From assembly GCA_024707265.1 (NCBI GenBank), contig JANQAB010000006.1:439001-503000 (forward strand): a stretch of 64,000 nucleotides of DNA. The letters run 5' to 3'. Shown here piece after piece: positions 25,455-33,898 of the stretch. This stretch comes from Sporocytophaga sp. GTDB taxonomy: Bacteria; Bacteroidota; Bacteroidia; Cytophagales; Cytophagaceae. The notes under the pieces were generated by a model that did no database searches, was not told the DNA's origin, and saw only the letters and a program-made list of their open reading frames with translations. Position 1 is the first letter of the stretch. Every line of letters begins with the position of its first letter. The translations under genes and the position numbers were made by a program.

Positions 25455-26153
25455 ATGAAAAAGAATAAAAAAATAACGATTAAATTTTTTTTAAATAAAT
25501 CTGTAAAGCCTGTTAAAGAAGGTAATACCCTTACTTACCCTTTATACATGCTTTTGACCTACAATCGCAGAAGTACCATGCTCCGATGCCATTATGGCAA
25601 GTACTACAAGGATATGAAAAGCATCGAGAAAATACACTATCCGGGATTCCAGAAATTCGAGGAAAGAATAATCATCAAAACCATTCAGTATCAATTAGCA
25701 AAGCAGGGCGAAAAATTTAATATTAAAGGAATTGGTATTCCGTATGAAAAGTATTGTATAGGTATAGATCATCTTTTTGACAAGTACATGAAGTCCATAC
25801 TTAGAGACTGTCTTATGAGACTGGAACCTTTTGAATATTTCAATGCTCTGGACTGGAATAAGGATAACGTAACTTTTGATACGCTTTTCGAAATGGCCTC
25901 AAAGCTCTATGGCGATTTTGAAAAACTTGCTGCCAAAATGATTGGCTATGACATGGAAGCTTATCTTGTTTTTATGAAACTCTATCAGTCTTCTTTTTAT
26001 CAATATACTTTTCCTACAGTTATCGAATGGCTTGACAAATCAGCGATAGAGGATTACAAAACCAAACTACAATTGATCTATAAAAAGAATGAAAAATTGA
26101 TAAATGAAAACATTCTTTTAATTCAAAGGATAGTGGATTCTGCATTGAATTGA
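25455..26153 (+). CDS. Unknown protein with an integrase-arm-like N-terminus
   Basis: A 232-residue basic protein. The first 50 residues (KKITIKFFLNKSVKP, then YPLYMLLTYNRRSTMLRC) resemble the arm-type DNA-binding domain that starts many Bacteroidota tyrosine recombinases. The rest is helical and shows no R-H-R-Y catalytic set, so it is not an active recombinase. The C-terminus looks coiled-coil-like. The AT-rich region upstream has a TATAATTATA palindrome at 25418-25427. The function is unknown; DNA binding is inferred. Confidence 0.65.
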   Translation: MKKNKKITIKFFLNKSVKPVKEGNTLTYPLYMLLTYNRRSTMLRCHYGKYYKDMKSIEKIHYPGFQKFEERIIIKTIQYQLAKQGEKFNIKGIGIPYEKYCIGIDHLFDKYMKSILRDCLMRLEPFEYFNALDWNKDNVTFDTLFEMASKLYGDFEKLAAKMIGYDMEAYLVFMKLYQSSFYQYTFPTVIEWLDKSAIEDYKTKLQLIYKKNEKLINENILLIQRIVDSALN

Positions 26154-26324
26154 TACCGCTATTTTTTTTGATGTAATGTTTATAATTTAAAATTTATAAT
26201 TATAAACAAATTAAATTCATAATTATAATCAACTAAATAGAAACTACATTATGCTGAAGTTAAAAGATGGCTATACCTAGCTTAAAAAGGATATTTATAT
26301 AATATACAAGAGTTAAAATATTTA

Positions 26325-26636
26325 TTGGAAACCAACGAAAAAGATATGCAGGAGAAAATATTTTTATCTATCAGTATAGAAGAACTGGAGATGTTGATTG
26401 AGCGAGCCACGGAAAAATCAGTTCAAAAAATTCTTGGCGAAGAACGTGAGAAGCCCGACGAAACACTGCTCACCACAGAGCAGGTCATACAGGAATTTAA
26501 GACTACCAGAGTTACCTTAAACAATTATCGTATTGCAGGCAGGCTCCATCCTTTCAGCAAGGCTGGGAAACAACATGCTTACAGGCGTTGCGATTGTCAG
26601 AAGGCATTTTTTCACAAGTCAAGGCTTAGTTCATAA
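26325..26636 (+). CDS. Excisionase-like helix-turn-helix protein (copy 1)
   Basis: A 103-residue protein whose C-terminal half is a MerR/excisionase-type HTH: LLTTEQVIQEFKTTRVTLNN, then FSKAGKQHAYRRCDC. The N-terminus (about residues 8-40) is an acidic helix. It is a clear paralogue of 29121-29429. The start is a TTG at 26325, matching the MET start of the paralogue, or an ATG at 26346. Such proteins often control excision or replication in integrated elements. Two AT palindromes lie 100-130 nt upstream (26195-26228). Confidence 0.75.
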   Translation: METNEKDMQEKIFLSISIEELEMLIERATEKSVQKILGEEREKPDETLLTTEQVIQEFKTTRVTLNNYRIAGRLHPFSKAGKQHAYRRCDCQKAFFHKSRLSS

Positions 26637-26671
26637 ATCAAATAAGTAAGAGCAGTAAATGAAAAAATAAT

Positions 26672-27487
26672 ATGAGCGCATTCATGGAAAGAACAGTAGA
26701 TGCAGAGATGCTCGCTTCATTTCAGGAAGAAGATGAATTCCTTCGAAATACTATGACGGATTATAGTGAATACAATAACCGAGGAAGGAATGCTTCACCA
26801 AGAGATAAAGAGAAAAAATCCTTTGATGCTTCTTATTGGACAGAGAAGCTGAACAGAACCAGGCCAAAAGAGACTGTAACAGAAGATTATAAAAATCCAT
26901 TTTCAGGATTTGGGAATACTTTCACTAAACAGCCTGAAACCAAACCCGAGCCAGGAATCTTTGGAAAAGTTGCGAACTGGATTAGCGATAATCCGGGGAC
27001 AGCCATACTTGCAGCCTTGCTTGTCGGAGGCGGAGCCTATCTGTTAGCCAAACACTTTAATGGAAGTAATTCGGAGAATAAAGAAAGTAACAGCTCTAAC
27101 AGCAAAAGCAGAAAAAGAAGGGTAAAAAAAGCAGCACTAGAACAGGATAACGATATTTCAAAGGAAGAGAATTCTGAATATGATTTAAGCCCGAAAGAAT
27201 TCGCTATAGGAGCAGCCACAGCAGCCGGAGGTGCATTACTGGGAACAGTACTGGAAGACTATTCCATAGCGGCATCTATACCTGTCGCAGCACTAGGACT
27301 TACAAAAAAGAATATTCCAATTATTGCAGCAGCACTAGGACTAGCTCTAAGCAAACCTCTAAGAAGTATCTTGCGACATTTCTTTGGAAATGATTTAGAG
27401 ACAAAAGAAAAGATGAAGGAAAAGGGCTATGTTGAGACTATGTTCGGCTTTATGAAGCCTGCTCAGGGAGCTTCAGAAGATTCTTAA
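26672..27487 (+). CDS. Hypothetical protein with central membrane segments
   Basis: A 271-residue protein. The N-terminal 90 residues are polar and charged. One hydrophobic, glycine/alanine-rich segment lies near residues 110-128 (TAILAALLVGGGAYLLA), followed by a serine/lysine-rich linker. Two more Ala/Gly-rich hydrophobic segments lie near residues 178-235. No family is recognised. It starts 35 nt after the HTH gene and ends before a strong terminator, so the two form a short operon. Confidence 0.7.
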   Translation: MSAFMERTVDAEMLASFQEEDEFLRNTMTDYSEYNNRGRNASPRDKEKKSFDASYWTEKLNRTRPKETVTEDYKNPFSGFGNTFTKQPETKPEPGIFGKVANWISDNPGTAILAALLVGGGAYLLAKHFNGSNSENKESNSSNSKSRKRRVKKAALEQDNDISKEENSEYDLSPKEFAIGAATAAGGALLGTVLEDYSIAASIPVAALGLTKKNIPIIAAALGLALSKPLRSILRHFFGNDLETKEKMKEKGYVETMFGFMKPAQGASEDS

Positions 27488-27517
27488 AAACGTTAAGTAT
27501 CCTTTCATTCAACATTT

Positions 27518-27550
27518 AGTAATGATTATAAATCATTGCTTCCTTTTTTT
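27518..27550 (+). terminator. Rho-independent terminator after the 271-residue membrane protein gene
   Basis: A 10-bp stem (27518-27527 with 27531-27540, one G-T wobble), 3-nt loop, then TCC and seven T residues. It lies 31 nt after the stop at 27487. Confidence 0.8.
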
Positions 27551-27697
27551 GATTCAATGAAAAGTTGAAGGGAGTTAAACTGAAATAAATTACAGCTATG
27601 AAAATGTTGTATTTCACATGCTTTCTAATTGAAGTGCGACGAATGAGTATAGAAAAACTTAAAAGAAGTTAAAGACAGCAATAAAACAAAGAACTAT

Positions 27698-27988
27698 ATG
27701 GCAGCTATTAAAAAAGAAAAGTTTAATGAAGAAAGAATAGAGAAAATTAAAATGCACTTAGCATTTTATCATTCCATTGGGGAGGCAATCGACTACGAAA
27801 TACTGATTGATGATTTTAAAATAGTCAGAAGAACAAACAATCCTGTTTATTTTGATAATTACAAGCTTTCACTGGAAAAAGATACCAAAGAAATACTGAT
27901 ACGCTTGTACACAGGACAGAGTAATTATTGCGATAAAGTTCTTTTCTGGTTTGATGCAACGAATCAACAAGAAAAGGAGTCAGCATAG
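27698..27988 (+). CDS. Small hypothetical protein of the accessory block
   Basis: A 96-residue protein beginning MAAIKKEKFNEERIEKIK. It is rich in charged residues, with alternating predicted strands (YEILIDDFKIVRRTNNPVYF) and no membrane segment. No family is recognised. It has its own ATG, is preceded by a terminator and followed by another hairpin, so it is probably transcribed alone. Confidence 0.6.
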   Translation: MAAIKKEKFNEERIEKIKMHLAFYHSIGEAIDYEILIDDFKIVRRTNNPVYFDNYKLSLEKDTKEILIRLYTGQSNYCDKVLFWFDATNQQEKESA

Positions 27989-28011
27989 GTTGAATTGTAT
28001 AAGTACCAAAC

Positions 28012-28046
28012 GAATGAATGATTAATGAACGATTAATCATTCATTC
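28012..28046. terminator. Perfect 15-bp hairpin after the 96-residue protein gene
   Basis: The arms 28012-28026 and 28032-28046 are perfectly complementary around a 5-nt loop. The arms are made of repeated AATGA/TCATT words. The T-run after it is weak, so it may also protect the transcript end. Confidence 0.7.
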
Positions 28047-28153
28047 ATTTACTATTCATCATCTATTCGAAAGATATTAATAAAGTAAGATCGTTCAGTC
28101 GTCCTGTGTGTTTTTACATTACATCTTCGATAAATTTTAACATTTTCATTATT

Positions 28154-28627
28154 ATGTCTGAAAAAAGCAGGGATTTAACCACCTTATCAAGAGAAGAACT
28201 GATAAAAATGATAACAGAAGCGGATAAGGAGTTGAAAAGGGTAAATGGCTTAATGAATTTTGTGTTTGAAAGAAACCTACATCTTGAAGAACAAATAAAA
28301 AAACTATCTCCGTTTGGGAGTACAAAAGATTATAATCAGTCCTGGAGCTGGGTTTCCAAGTTAGTATATTGTATAAACAGTATAGGACGGCCTGTTCAAA
28401 GTGGAGAAATTGCTTCCTTTCTGGAATATGCAGATAGATATTTTAAGCATTATGGTTCAAACAGATTAAATCATCTTTCTGTACATCTTTGCAAGGCCGT
28501 AAAATATAAAAGACTAATTGCACATAAAGTATCGGGACTAAAAGCCCCATACTATTGTCTGCCAGAATGGTATAATGAAAACGGTGTTTTACGGGAGGAT
28601 TTTAAGTTTAATCCGAATTTTAAATAA
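28154..28627 (+). CDS. Winged-helix-like protein of the accessory block
   Basis: The start is taken at the ATG at 28154 (MSEKSRDLTT); a GTG at 28106 would add 16 hydrophobic residues of doubtful use. The 157-residue protein has an N-terminal coiled-coil-like segment (residues 10-50). The C-terminal half begins WSWVSKLVYCINSIGRPVQS and ends with KAPYYCLPEWYNENGVL, the latter typical of a small wHTH-type family in Bacteroidota. It probably binds DNA; no target is known. Confidence 0.7.
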   Translation: MSEKSRDLTTLSREELIKMITEADKELKRVNGLMNFVFERNLHLEEQIKKLSPFGSTKDYNQSWSWVSKLVYCINSIGRPVQSGEIASFLEYADRYFKHYGSNRLNHLSVHLCKAVKYKRLIAHKVSGLKAPYYCLPEWYNENGVLREDFKFNPNFK

Positions 28628-29120
28628 CATTAGATAAGAGTAATAATTTAAATCCATCAGATAACTTAAAATAATTTTCGAATGATTATTTTATATATCG
28701 TCATGTGGCGGTATATTTTCTTCAGCGACATTATTTATACTTTGTGTTAGTTAATCTTCTGTAAAGTTGTTTTGATCTCCCATTTAAGAATGTTTCAGAG
28801 CATAATCTTTTAAGCTGAATCCATAAAGGAAATTTTCTTTATGATTCAGCTTATTTTTATACTCTAAATAGATAAATCGACTAACTTTTTTATCAATATT
28901 TTTTGGTCAAATGTAATATCTCAGGTCATTATTTAAATTAATACATTTTTGATAAGACTGTTAGGGATTACCCCAGACCGTTTGGTTCCTTTTCTATCCG
29001 TTAGCGAGTGATAAAGGCTATTATGGATTTGTAATATTTTCATATTGAGGTGAATGTGTATTCCACATAGCTTTGTGAACATCAATTGACAATAATTATT
29101 CACCAAGCATTAAATAATAT
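28628..29120. other. 493-bp spacer with a strong terminator and no gene
   Basis: No supported ORF. A stem-loop at 28811-28853 (10-bp arm plus 7-bp arm with one bulged C, 8-nt loop) is followed by TTTTTA and ends the transcript of the preceding gene. The rest (28870-29120) is AT-rich and presumably holds the promoter of the HTH/ATPase operon; no clear promoter consensus was identified. Confidence 0.65.
28811..28860 (+). terminator. Bulged stem-loop terminator
   Basis: Arms TAAGCTGAAT/ATTCAGCTTA (28811-28820, 28844-28853) and CATAAAG/CTTTATG (28822-28828, 28837-28843) with one bulged C, followed by TTTTTAT. Confidence 0.8.
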
Positions 29121-29429
29121 ATGGAAACAATTTCATTACCAATACTCAATGAATCTACAATTCAATCTATTGTAGAACGTACTGTACTAAGAGTTCTTGA
29201 AGCTCAGAAGCAGATTATCAAAAGGGACGAAACACTTATTACAACTCAGGAGGTGTGCGATGAGTTCAGAGTGACCCGTGTTACTCTCAGTAATTACCAG
29301 AGAACGGGAAAACTATTACCTTATGGTAAAGCAGGTAAACAACATACCTATAAAAGATGCGATTGCCAGGATGCTTTCAGACACAAGATGTATGCATTAA
29401 AAAAAGAAAGTGCTAACAGCCCTCAATAA
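29121..29429 (+). CDS. Excisionase-like helix-turn-helix protein (copy 2)
   Basis: A 102-residue paralogue of 26325-26636. The aligned core LITTQEVCDEFRVTRVTLSN and GKAGKQHTYKRCDCQDAF matches copy 1 closely, while the N-terminal 40 residues differ. MerR/excisionase-type HTH. The first gene of a run with the RepA-type ATPase (15-nt gap) and the Toprim protein, so it may regulate them. ATG start at 29121. Confidence 0.8.
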   Translation: METISLPILNESTIQSIVERTVLRVLEAQKQIIKRDETLITTQEVCDEFRVTRVTLSNYQRTGKLLPYGKAGKQHTYKRCDCQDAFRHKMYALKKESANSPQ

Positions 29430-29444
29430 CTATTACTAATCTGG

Positions 29445-30785
29445 ATGAGGATGATTGATAGCGGTCATAATACTGGCATAATTGAAAATAAACTGAGGCA
29501 ATCTGTTAAGTCACTTGTGAATAGGGAGACGGGAGCCAGAACAACAAGACTCAAACCATTGAACAAATGGTTTGAGCTTGCCGATAATCAACCTGAAGTA
29601 GAAAAGCTCTTTCATAATTTTATTGTAAGCGGAGAAATCACTGTAGTCTTTGGGGACACAGGTATCGGAAAGACTCTTCTTGCATATTGGCTGGGCTTTA
29701 AATTTTCAAGAACGCAAAGAAAAGTGTTTTATTACTGCCTTGAAATGCAAGAAAAACAAATCAGGAACAGGTATCCTACACTTGTTGCGCCCGATGATTT
29801 TCTGAGAGCAGATCTTGATCCTGATTTTAATGAGGGAGGTTTCAATTTTGATAATATCTTCAAGTCAATTAAAAGCGATATAGAAGAGTCGGATGGTGAT
29901 AAACCGGTATTGATCCTTGATAATTTAAAAGCACTAAGTCTTGCCTCCATGAAAGACAATGAGATCGCTATCAAGGTTATGCAGGCGCTTAAAAAGCTTA
30001 TCAACGAATATAAGGAGAAAGGCAAATGGCTAACCATTATTGTACTGTCTCATGTCAACAAGATAGGGAAAGGAATGCCTTTAGAATTAAACCATTTATC
30101 TGGAGCTAAAGAATTACAAAATTTTGCTGATGCTATTATAGGATTTGGTCAATCAGCTCAAGATCCAAAACTCAAATATCTTAAACACCTTAAAGTTCGT
30201 GGGGGTGTGGAGCTCCACCAACAGGTATTACTTCTTCAAAGTTTCAATGATGTAGAGGGAAACCATGACTTTAAAGAAGTCGGTTGGGAAGATGAAAAAC
30301 TTCATCTTCCTTCCAAAGCTTCCGATAGCGGACAATCAAGCGAAATGATGCACACTGCTTATGATATGCACAAAGACGGCCATTCTTATTCTGTTATATC
30401 TCAGCAATTGTTCGGTAATGAAAACCATAAAGGGACTGTTTGTAAATGGATACAGAAGATTAAATGCAGGGAACTAGAATGTTTGAATGATGAAGAAGGA
30501 ATAAAACAAGAACAACAAGCAAAAGAAGCCAATCCTGAAAGCACGACTGGGATTGTACGTGATTCTTTAGCATGGATAGAGAAAAGGTTAGATGAGTGGC
30601 TACAAACAGATCAGGATTTCAAAATGAATAAGTCAGGCACTTTTACTCTTAAAAATATTGAAAGCCTTATAAAAGACAGTTCCATTACAGTTGAACAGTT
30701 CGATATAACTGCAAATAAGTTTTTTGAACAAAATGGGTTGATATATACAGTCAAGCCATTAACAAGGGACATCACGCCTTTTTGA
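29445..30785 (+). CDS. RepA/DnaB-type AAA ATPase (replication-like)
   Basis: A 446-residue protein. Residues 60-290 are a RecA-fold ATPase of the RepA/KaiC-like kind: Walker A GDTGIGKT (70-77), Walker B PVLILDNLKAL, and a LSHVNKIGKG segment with the sensor region. Residues 300-345 contain a resolvase-like HTH (MHKDGHSYSVISQQLFG). The C-terminal 100 residues are helical. RepA-type hexameric helicases drive replication of small plasmids and mobile elements. The position next to a Toprim/zinc-finger primase-like gene supports a replication module. Confidence 0.85.
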   Translation: MRMIDSGHNTGIIENKLRQSVKSLVNRETGARTTRLKPLNKWFELADNQPEVEKLFHNFIVSGEITVVFGDTGIGKTLLAYWLGFKFSRTQRKVFYYCLEMQEKQIRNRYPTLVAPDDFLRADLDPDFNEGGFNFDNIFKSIKSDIEESDGDKPVLILDNLKALSLASMKDNEIAIKVMQALKKLINEYKEKGKWLTIIVLSHVNKIGKGMPLELNHLSGAKELQNFADAIIGFGQSAQDPKLKYLKHLKVRGGVELHQQVLLLQSFNDVEGNHDFKEVGWEDEKLHLPSKASDSGQSSEMMHTAYDMHKDGHSYSVISQQLFGNENHKGTVCKWIQKIKCRELECLNDEEGIKQEQQAKEANPESTTGIVRDSLAWIEKRLDEWLQTDQDFKMNKSGTFTLKNIESLIKDSSITVEQFDITANKFFEQNGLIYTVKPLTRDITPF

Positions 30786-30807
30786 TTCATTAAAGTTGAT
30801 TAAAGAT

Positions 30808-31641
30808 ATGCCTGAATTTTCAAAGAAGAGAACTGTTATACATAACTGTCCCTGTGGGAAAAGCAACAGGGATGGTAAATTTGTTCCTTATATTGTTAAT
30901 GATACCCCATCTCCAATATACGGATTTTGTCATTCCTGCGGAGAATGCTTCCTGCCGAATATCTCCCAAAAACCTCCTGTAAATGGATTCAAACATAATC
31001 CTGTAGTTGTAAAGCCAATCAGATTCATCAAAGAAGAATTAGTAAATAAAACTCTTAAAGCTTTTGATAAGAATAATTTTGCCAGTTGGCTTAGAACTGT
31101 CATTCCTGACAAGAGTGAAGAGCTCTTAAGATATTTTGAAATAGGAACCTCCAGAGATGGAGCCTGCCTGTTCTGGTATAAAGATGCACTGGGACAATAT
31201 CGAACTGCCAAGAAGGTATTTTACAATCAGAATGGGCATAGAGACAGAGGATATATAACTCAATTTCTGTTTAAGAAAGACCAGGGCTTTGAGCCTTGTT
31301 TATTCGGAGAGTTTCAGTTAGCAGAATATCCTGTCGAAACGCCGGTTTGTCTGGTTGAAAGTGAAAAGACTGCAATAGTGAGTTATGCTTATTATCCATT
31401 CTTGATATGGTTGGCAACTGGAGGATCTCATGGCTTAACAGCTTCAAAAGCTATGGTGTTGAAAGGCAGAAGTGTTATTATCATACCTGATTGTGATGAA
31501 GCAGGAAGAATGGCAGCTAAAAAGTCATTGGAATTGCTAAAAGTTTTGGACTGTAAGGTAATAATTATGGAGGTTAATGATCAAATAATTTCAGGAGCAG
31601 ATTTAGCAGATTTAATACTGGAGCCCGACATAAAACTTTAA
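30808..31641 (+). CDS. Toprim-domain primase-like protein with zinc finger (DUF6371-like)
   Basis: Start at the ATG at 30808; the TTG at 30796 would add four residues. The 277-residue protein has an N-terminal zinc-ribbon-like pattern (HNCPCGK and GFCHSCGECF). The C-terminal Toprim fold has the acidic residues in VESEKTA and PDCDEAG, as in DnaG-type primases. With the RepA-type ATPase 22 nt upstream it forms a helicase-primase pair typical of small replicons. Catalytic competence is inferred; the DUF6371 name is a tentative match. Confidence 0.8.
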   Translation: MPEFSKKRTVIHNCPCGKSNRDGKFVPYIVNDTPSPIYGFCHSCGECFLPNISQKPPVNGFKHNPVVVKPIRFIKEELVNKTLKAFDKNNFASWLRTVIPDKSEELLRYFEIGTSRDGACLFWYKDALGQYRTAKKVFYNQNGHRDRGYITQFLFKKDQGFEPCLFGEFQLAEYPVETPVCLVESEKTAIVSYAYYPFLIWLATGGSHGLTASKAMVLKGRSVIIIPDCDEAGRMAAKKSLELLKVLDCKVIIMEVNDQIISGADLADLILEPDIKL

Positions 31642-31659
31642 ACCAAATAATCATACGTT

Positions 31660-31863
31660 ATGAACAAGAACCAAACGGAGTACACTAATAAGGATATTTT
31701 ATCCAGCTTTAATAAAGACCTATTTGATGAATTTCCTATTCTAAAATGGGTGGCTATAGCAGTTGTGCTTTTTATAATTATTTACTGTTCCAGATTTCTT
31801 TTCAATGCCATTGCAGGAAGCATCATTGGATTCAAAAATATGCAGAATGCCTTTTCCAAATAA
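31660..31863 (+). CDS. Small single-pass membrane protein
   Basis: A 67-residue protein with one hydrophobic segment (residues 29-52, WVAIAVVLFIIIYCSRFLF) and a soluble, charged N-terminus. It is the last gene of the replication-like operon, 18 nt after the Toprim gene, and is followed by a terminator. No family is recognised. Confidence 0.65.
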   Translation: MNKNQTEYTNKDILSSFNKDLFDEFPILKWVAIAVVLFIIIYCSRFLFNAIAGSIIGFKNMQNAFSK

Positions 31864-31884
31864 GTGATTCTTTTTGGAGTGAAT

Positions 31885-31926
31885 AATGATTCAGACAATA
31901 CGAATATTTTTATTGTCTGAATCATT
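31885..31926 (+). terminator. Terminator at the end of the accessory block
   Basis: Perfect 16-bp stem (31885-31900 with 31911-31926) with a 10-nt loop, followed by TTCATTTA. It ends the replication-like operon 22 nt after the last stop. Confidence 0.82.
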
Positions 31927-32126
31927 TTCATTTAGAGGATTTTTCTATTTAATCATTACTCGATTCCAACTCTGGTAATCGCATTCAGGAAATTCCACAT
32001 TTTTTAAAACGGACTATTTTTCCGATTTCCCTTTTATTGATTGTCATTTCCCCAAATTCGGCGTTTTTCGGGGATTTCCGATTCTGGAAGATTTCCGGTT
32101 TTTCCGATTTTTCCAATATTTGTAAA

Positions 32127-32279
32127 ATGAAAAGGAAGTACGAGGAACTTGTAATCAAAATTGACAAACTTCAGGAGGAAATAAGTCAAAATAAGCAGGA
32201 TAAAAATTTGCAAATCGAATTGGAGAAGACACAGACTGAATTAAAGGAGTTGATTTCTAAAATTAGGCAATCTAAATAG
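32127..32279 (+). CDS. Small coiled-coil protein (possible gene)
   Basis: A 50-residue frame from the ATG at 32127. It is almost entirely charged heptad-like sequence (YEELVIKIDKLQEEI, then LEKTQTELKELISKI), consistent with a short coiled coil. The upstream in-frame extension is built of TTTCCG repeat words and is unlikely to be translated. The frame sits just before the satellite array. Whether it is expressed is unknown. Confidence 0.4.
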   Translation: MKRKYEELVIKIDKLQEEISQNKQDKNLQIELEKTQTELKELISKIRQSK

Positions 32280-32284
32280 ATAAT

Positions 32285-33745
32285 ATCCTCCGTTCCCATA
32301 TTTCCTATTTTGGCAAATTTCCGGTTTTTCCAAATCAAACCTCCAACTTATCTAAAAATTAGGGAATTCCGAGAATCAGAAAAGATTTCTGACATTTTTC
32401 CGGTTTTTCCGATAGTTGGAAAATTTGACTGATTTTGGTCTAGCTTCCCCGTTTCCTATGGAAACGCCCCAGATTTCCGATTTGGAAAATTTCCGGTTTT
32501 CTCAAATCAAAACCTCCAACTTACCGGAAAAATCGGGAATTCCGAAAGTCAGGAAAATAGGATTTTTGGCATTTTCCTGATTTTCCGATTGGGTTAATTT
32601 AATTTGTTTTTGATTTTAGTCTCGTTTCCCGTTTCCATTGGAACCGCCATATTTCCGATTTTGGCAAATTTCCGGTTTTCCCAAAATCAAACCTCCAACT
32701 CACCGGAAAAATCGGAAATTCCGAAAATCAGGAAAATAGATTTCTGACATTTTTCCGATTGAATTTATTTGATTGTTTTTGATTTTTGTCTCGTTTCCCC
32801 GTTTCCAGTGGAAACGCCCCAGATTTCCGATTTTGGAAAATTTCCGGTTTTCCCAAATTAAACCTCCAACTTGCCGGAAAAATCGGAAATTCCGAAAATT
32901 AGGAAAATAGGATTTTGGGCATTTTCCTGATTTTCCGATTGGGTTAATTTAATTTGTTTTTGATTTTAGTCTCGTTTCCCGTTTCCATTGGAAACGCCAT
33001 ATTTCCGATTTTGGAAAATTTCCGGTTTCCCCAAATCAAACTCCAACTCACCGAAAAAATCAGGAATTCCGAAAATCAGGAAAAATAGGTTTCTGACATT
33101 TTTTCGGGTTTTTCCGATAATTTGATTGTTTTGATTTTAGTTCTCGTTTCCTCGTTTCCAATGCAAACGCCCCATATTTCCGATTTTCCCCCAATCAAAC
33201 CTCAACTCACCGGAAAAATCAGGAATTCTGAAAATCAGGAAAATAGGTTTTTGACATTTTTTCGCTTTTTCCGATAGTGGTAATTTAATTGTTCTTGATC
33301 TCGTTTCCTGTTTCCAGTGAAAAACACCTGTATTTCCGATTTTGGAAAATTTCCGGTTTTCTCGATCAAACCCCAATTCACCGGAAAAATCGAGAATTAC
33401 GAGAATCAGGAAAAATAGATTTCTGACATTTTTTCGGTTTTTCCGATAGGGTAATTTGATTTTGATTTTGATTTAGTCTCGTTTCCCCGTTTCCAGAGGA
33501 AACGCCTGTATTTCCGATTTTAGAAAATTTCCGGTTTTCCCCTAATCAAACCTCCAAAGATTTTGACATTTTTCCGGTTTTTCCGATAGTGGCAATTTGA
33601 TTGATTTGGGTCTAGTTTCCCTGTTTCCAGTGGAAACGCCCCAGATTTCCGATTTGGAAAATTTCCGGTTTTTCCTGAATCAAACCTCCAACTCACCGGA
33701 AAAAGGAAAATTTCGGGAATCAGATGTAATTTTTCCGATGTACTT
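32285..33745. repeat. Satellite-like array of about nine units of ~170-180 bp
   Basis: Diverged direct repeats with no credible ORF. Most units share the order: TTTCCCCGTTTCC-N3-GGAAACGCC palindrome, CAGATTTCCGATTTTGG, AAATTTCCGGTTTTCC, AATCAAACCTCCAACT, CACCGGAAAAATC, then a TTTTCCGAT-rich tail ending TTTTGATTTTAGTCTCG. Eight palindromes start at 32451, 32631, 32801, 32981, 33154, 33310, 33489 and 33623 (spacings 180, 170, 180, 173, 156, 179, 134). The first unit (32285-32450) lacks the palindrome; the last two are shortened. Units 1/3 and 2/4 are more alike, a two-unit period of 350 bp. There are no unique spacers, so it is not CRISPR. The function is unknown. Confidence 0.9.
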
Positions 33746-33898
33746 CCGATTTTATATGAAAGATTTTAAAACTCTTACTTAACAACACTGGTTTTCAGTA
33801 TCATGTAACTTTTATTATATACTTTTACGTTTCTAGAAATCATCATCTCATTCTAATGAAGTTATCCTTTTAATTGACTTAAATTTTTATCTAGCTTT

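Larger units (their letters stand above)
25455..31863 (+). mobile_element. Replicon-like accessory block (degraded integrated element?)
   Basis: Eight plus-strand genes: an unknown with an integrase-arm-like N-terminus, two paralogous excisionase-like HTH proteins, a RepA-type ATPase, a Toprim primase-like protein and small unknown or membrane proteins. Strong hairpin terminators separate most of them. Replication-type genes without housekeeping neighbours suggest an integrated plasmid, ICE or phage satellite. No integrase catalytic domain, relaxase or clear att repeats were found, so the ends given are only those of the gene block. Confidence 0.4.

Noticed and set aside
25455..26153. Active tyrosine recombinase
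   Set aside because: Only the N-terminal arm-like region is present; no R-H-R-Y catalytic set is visible in the rest.
32285..33745. CRISPR array
   Set aside because: Units are long, diverged and contiguous, with no short identical repeats separated by unique spacers, and no cas genes are nearby.
33137..33782. Small ORFs inside the array (33137-33376 minus, 33597-33782 plus)
   Set aside because: They follow the repeat structure, are not conserved between units because indels shift frames, and encode nothing domain-like.
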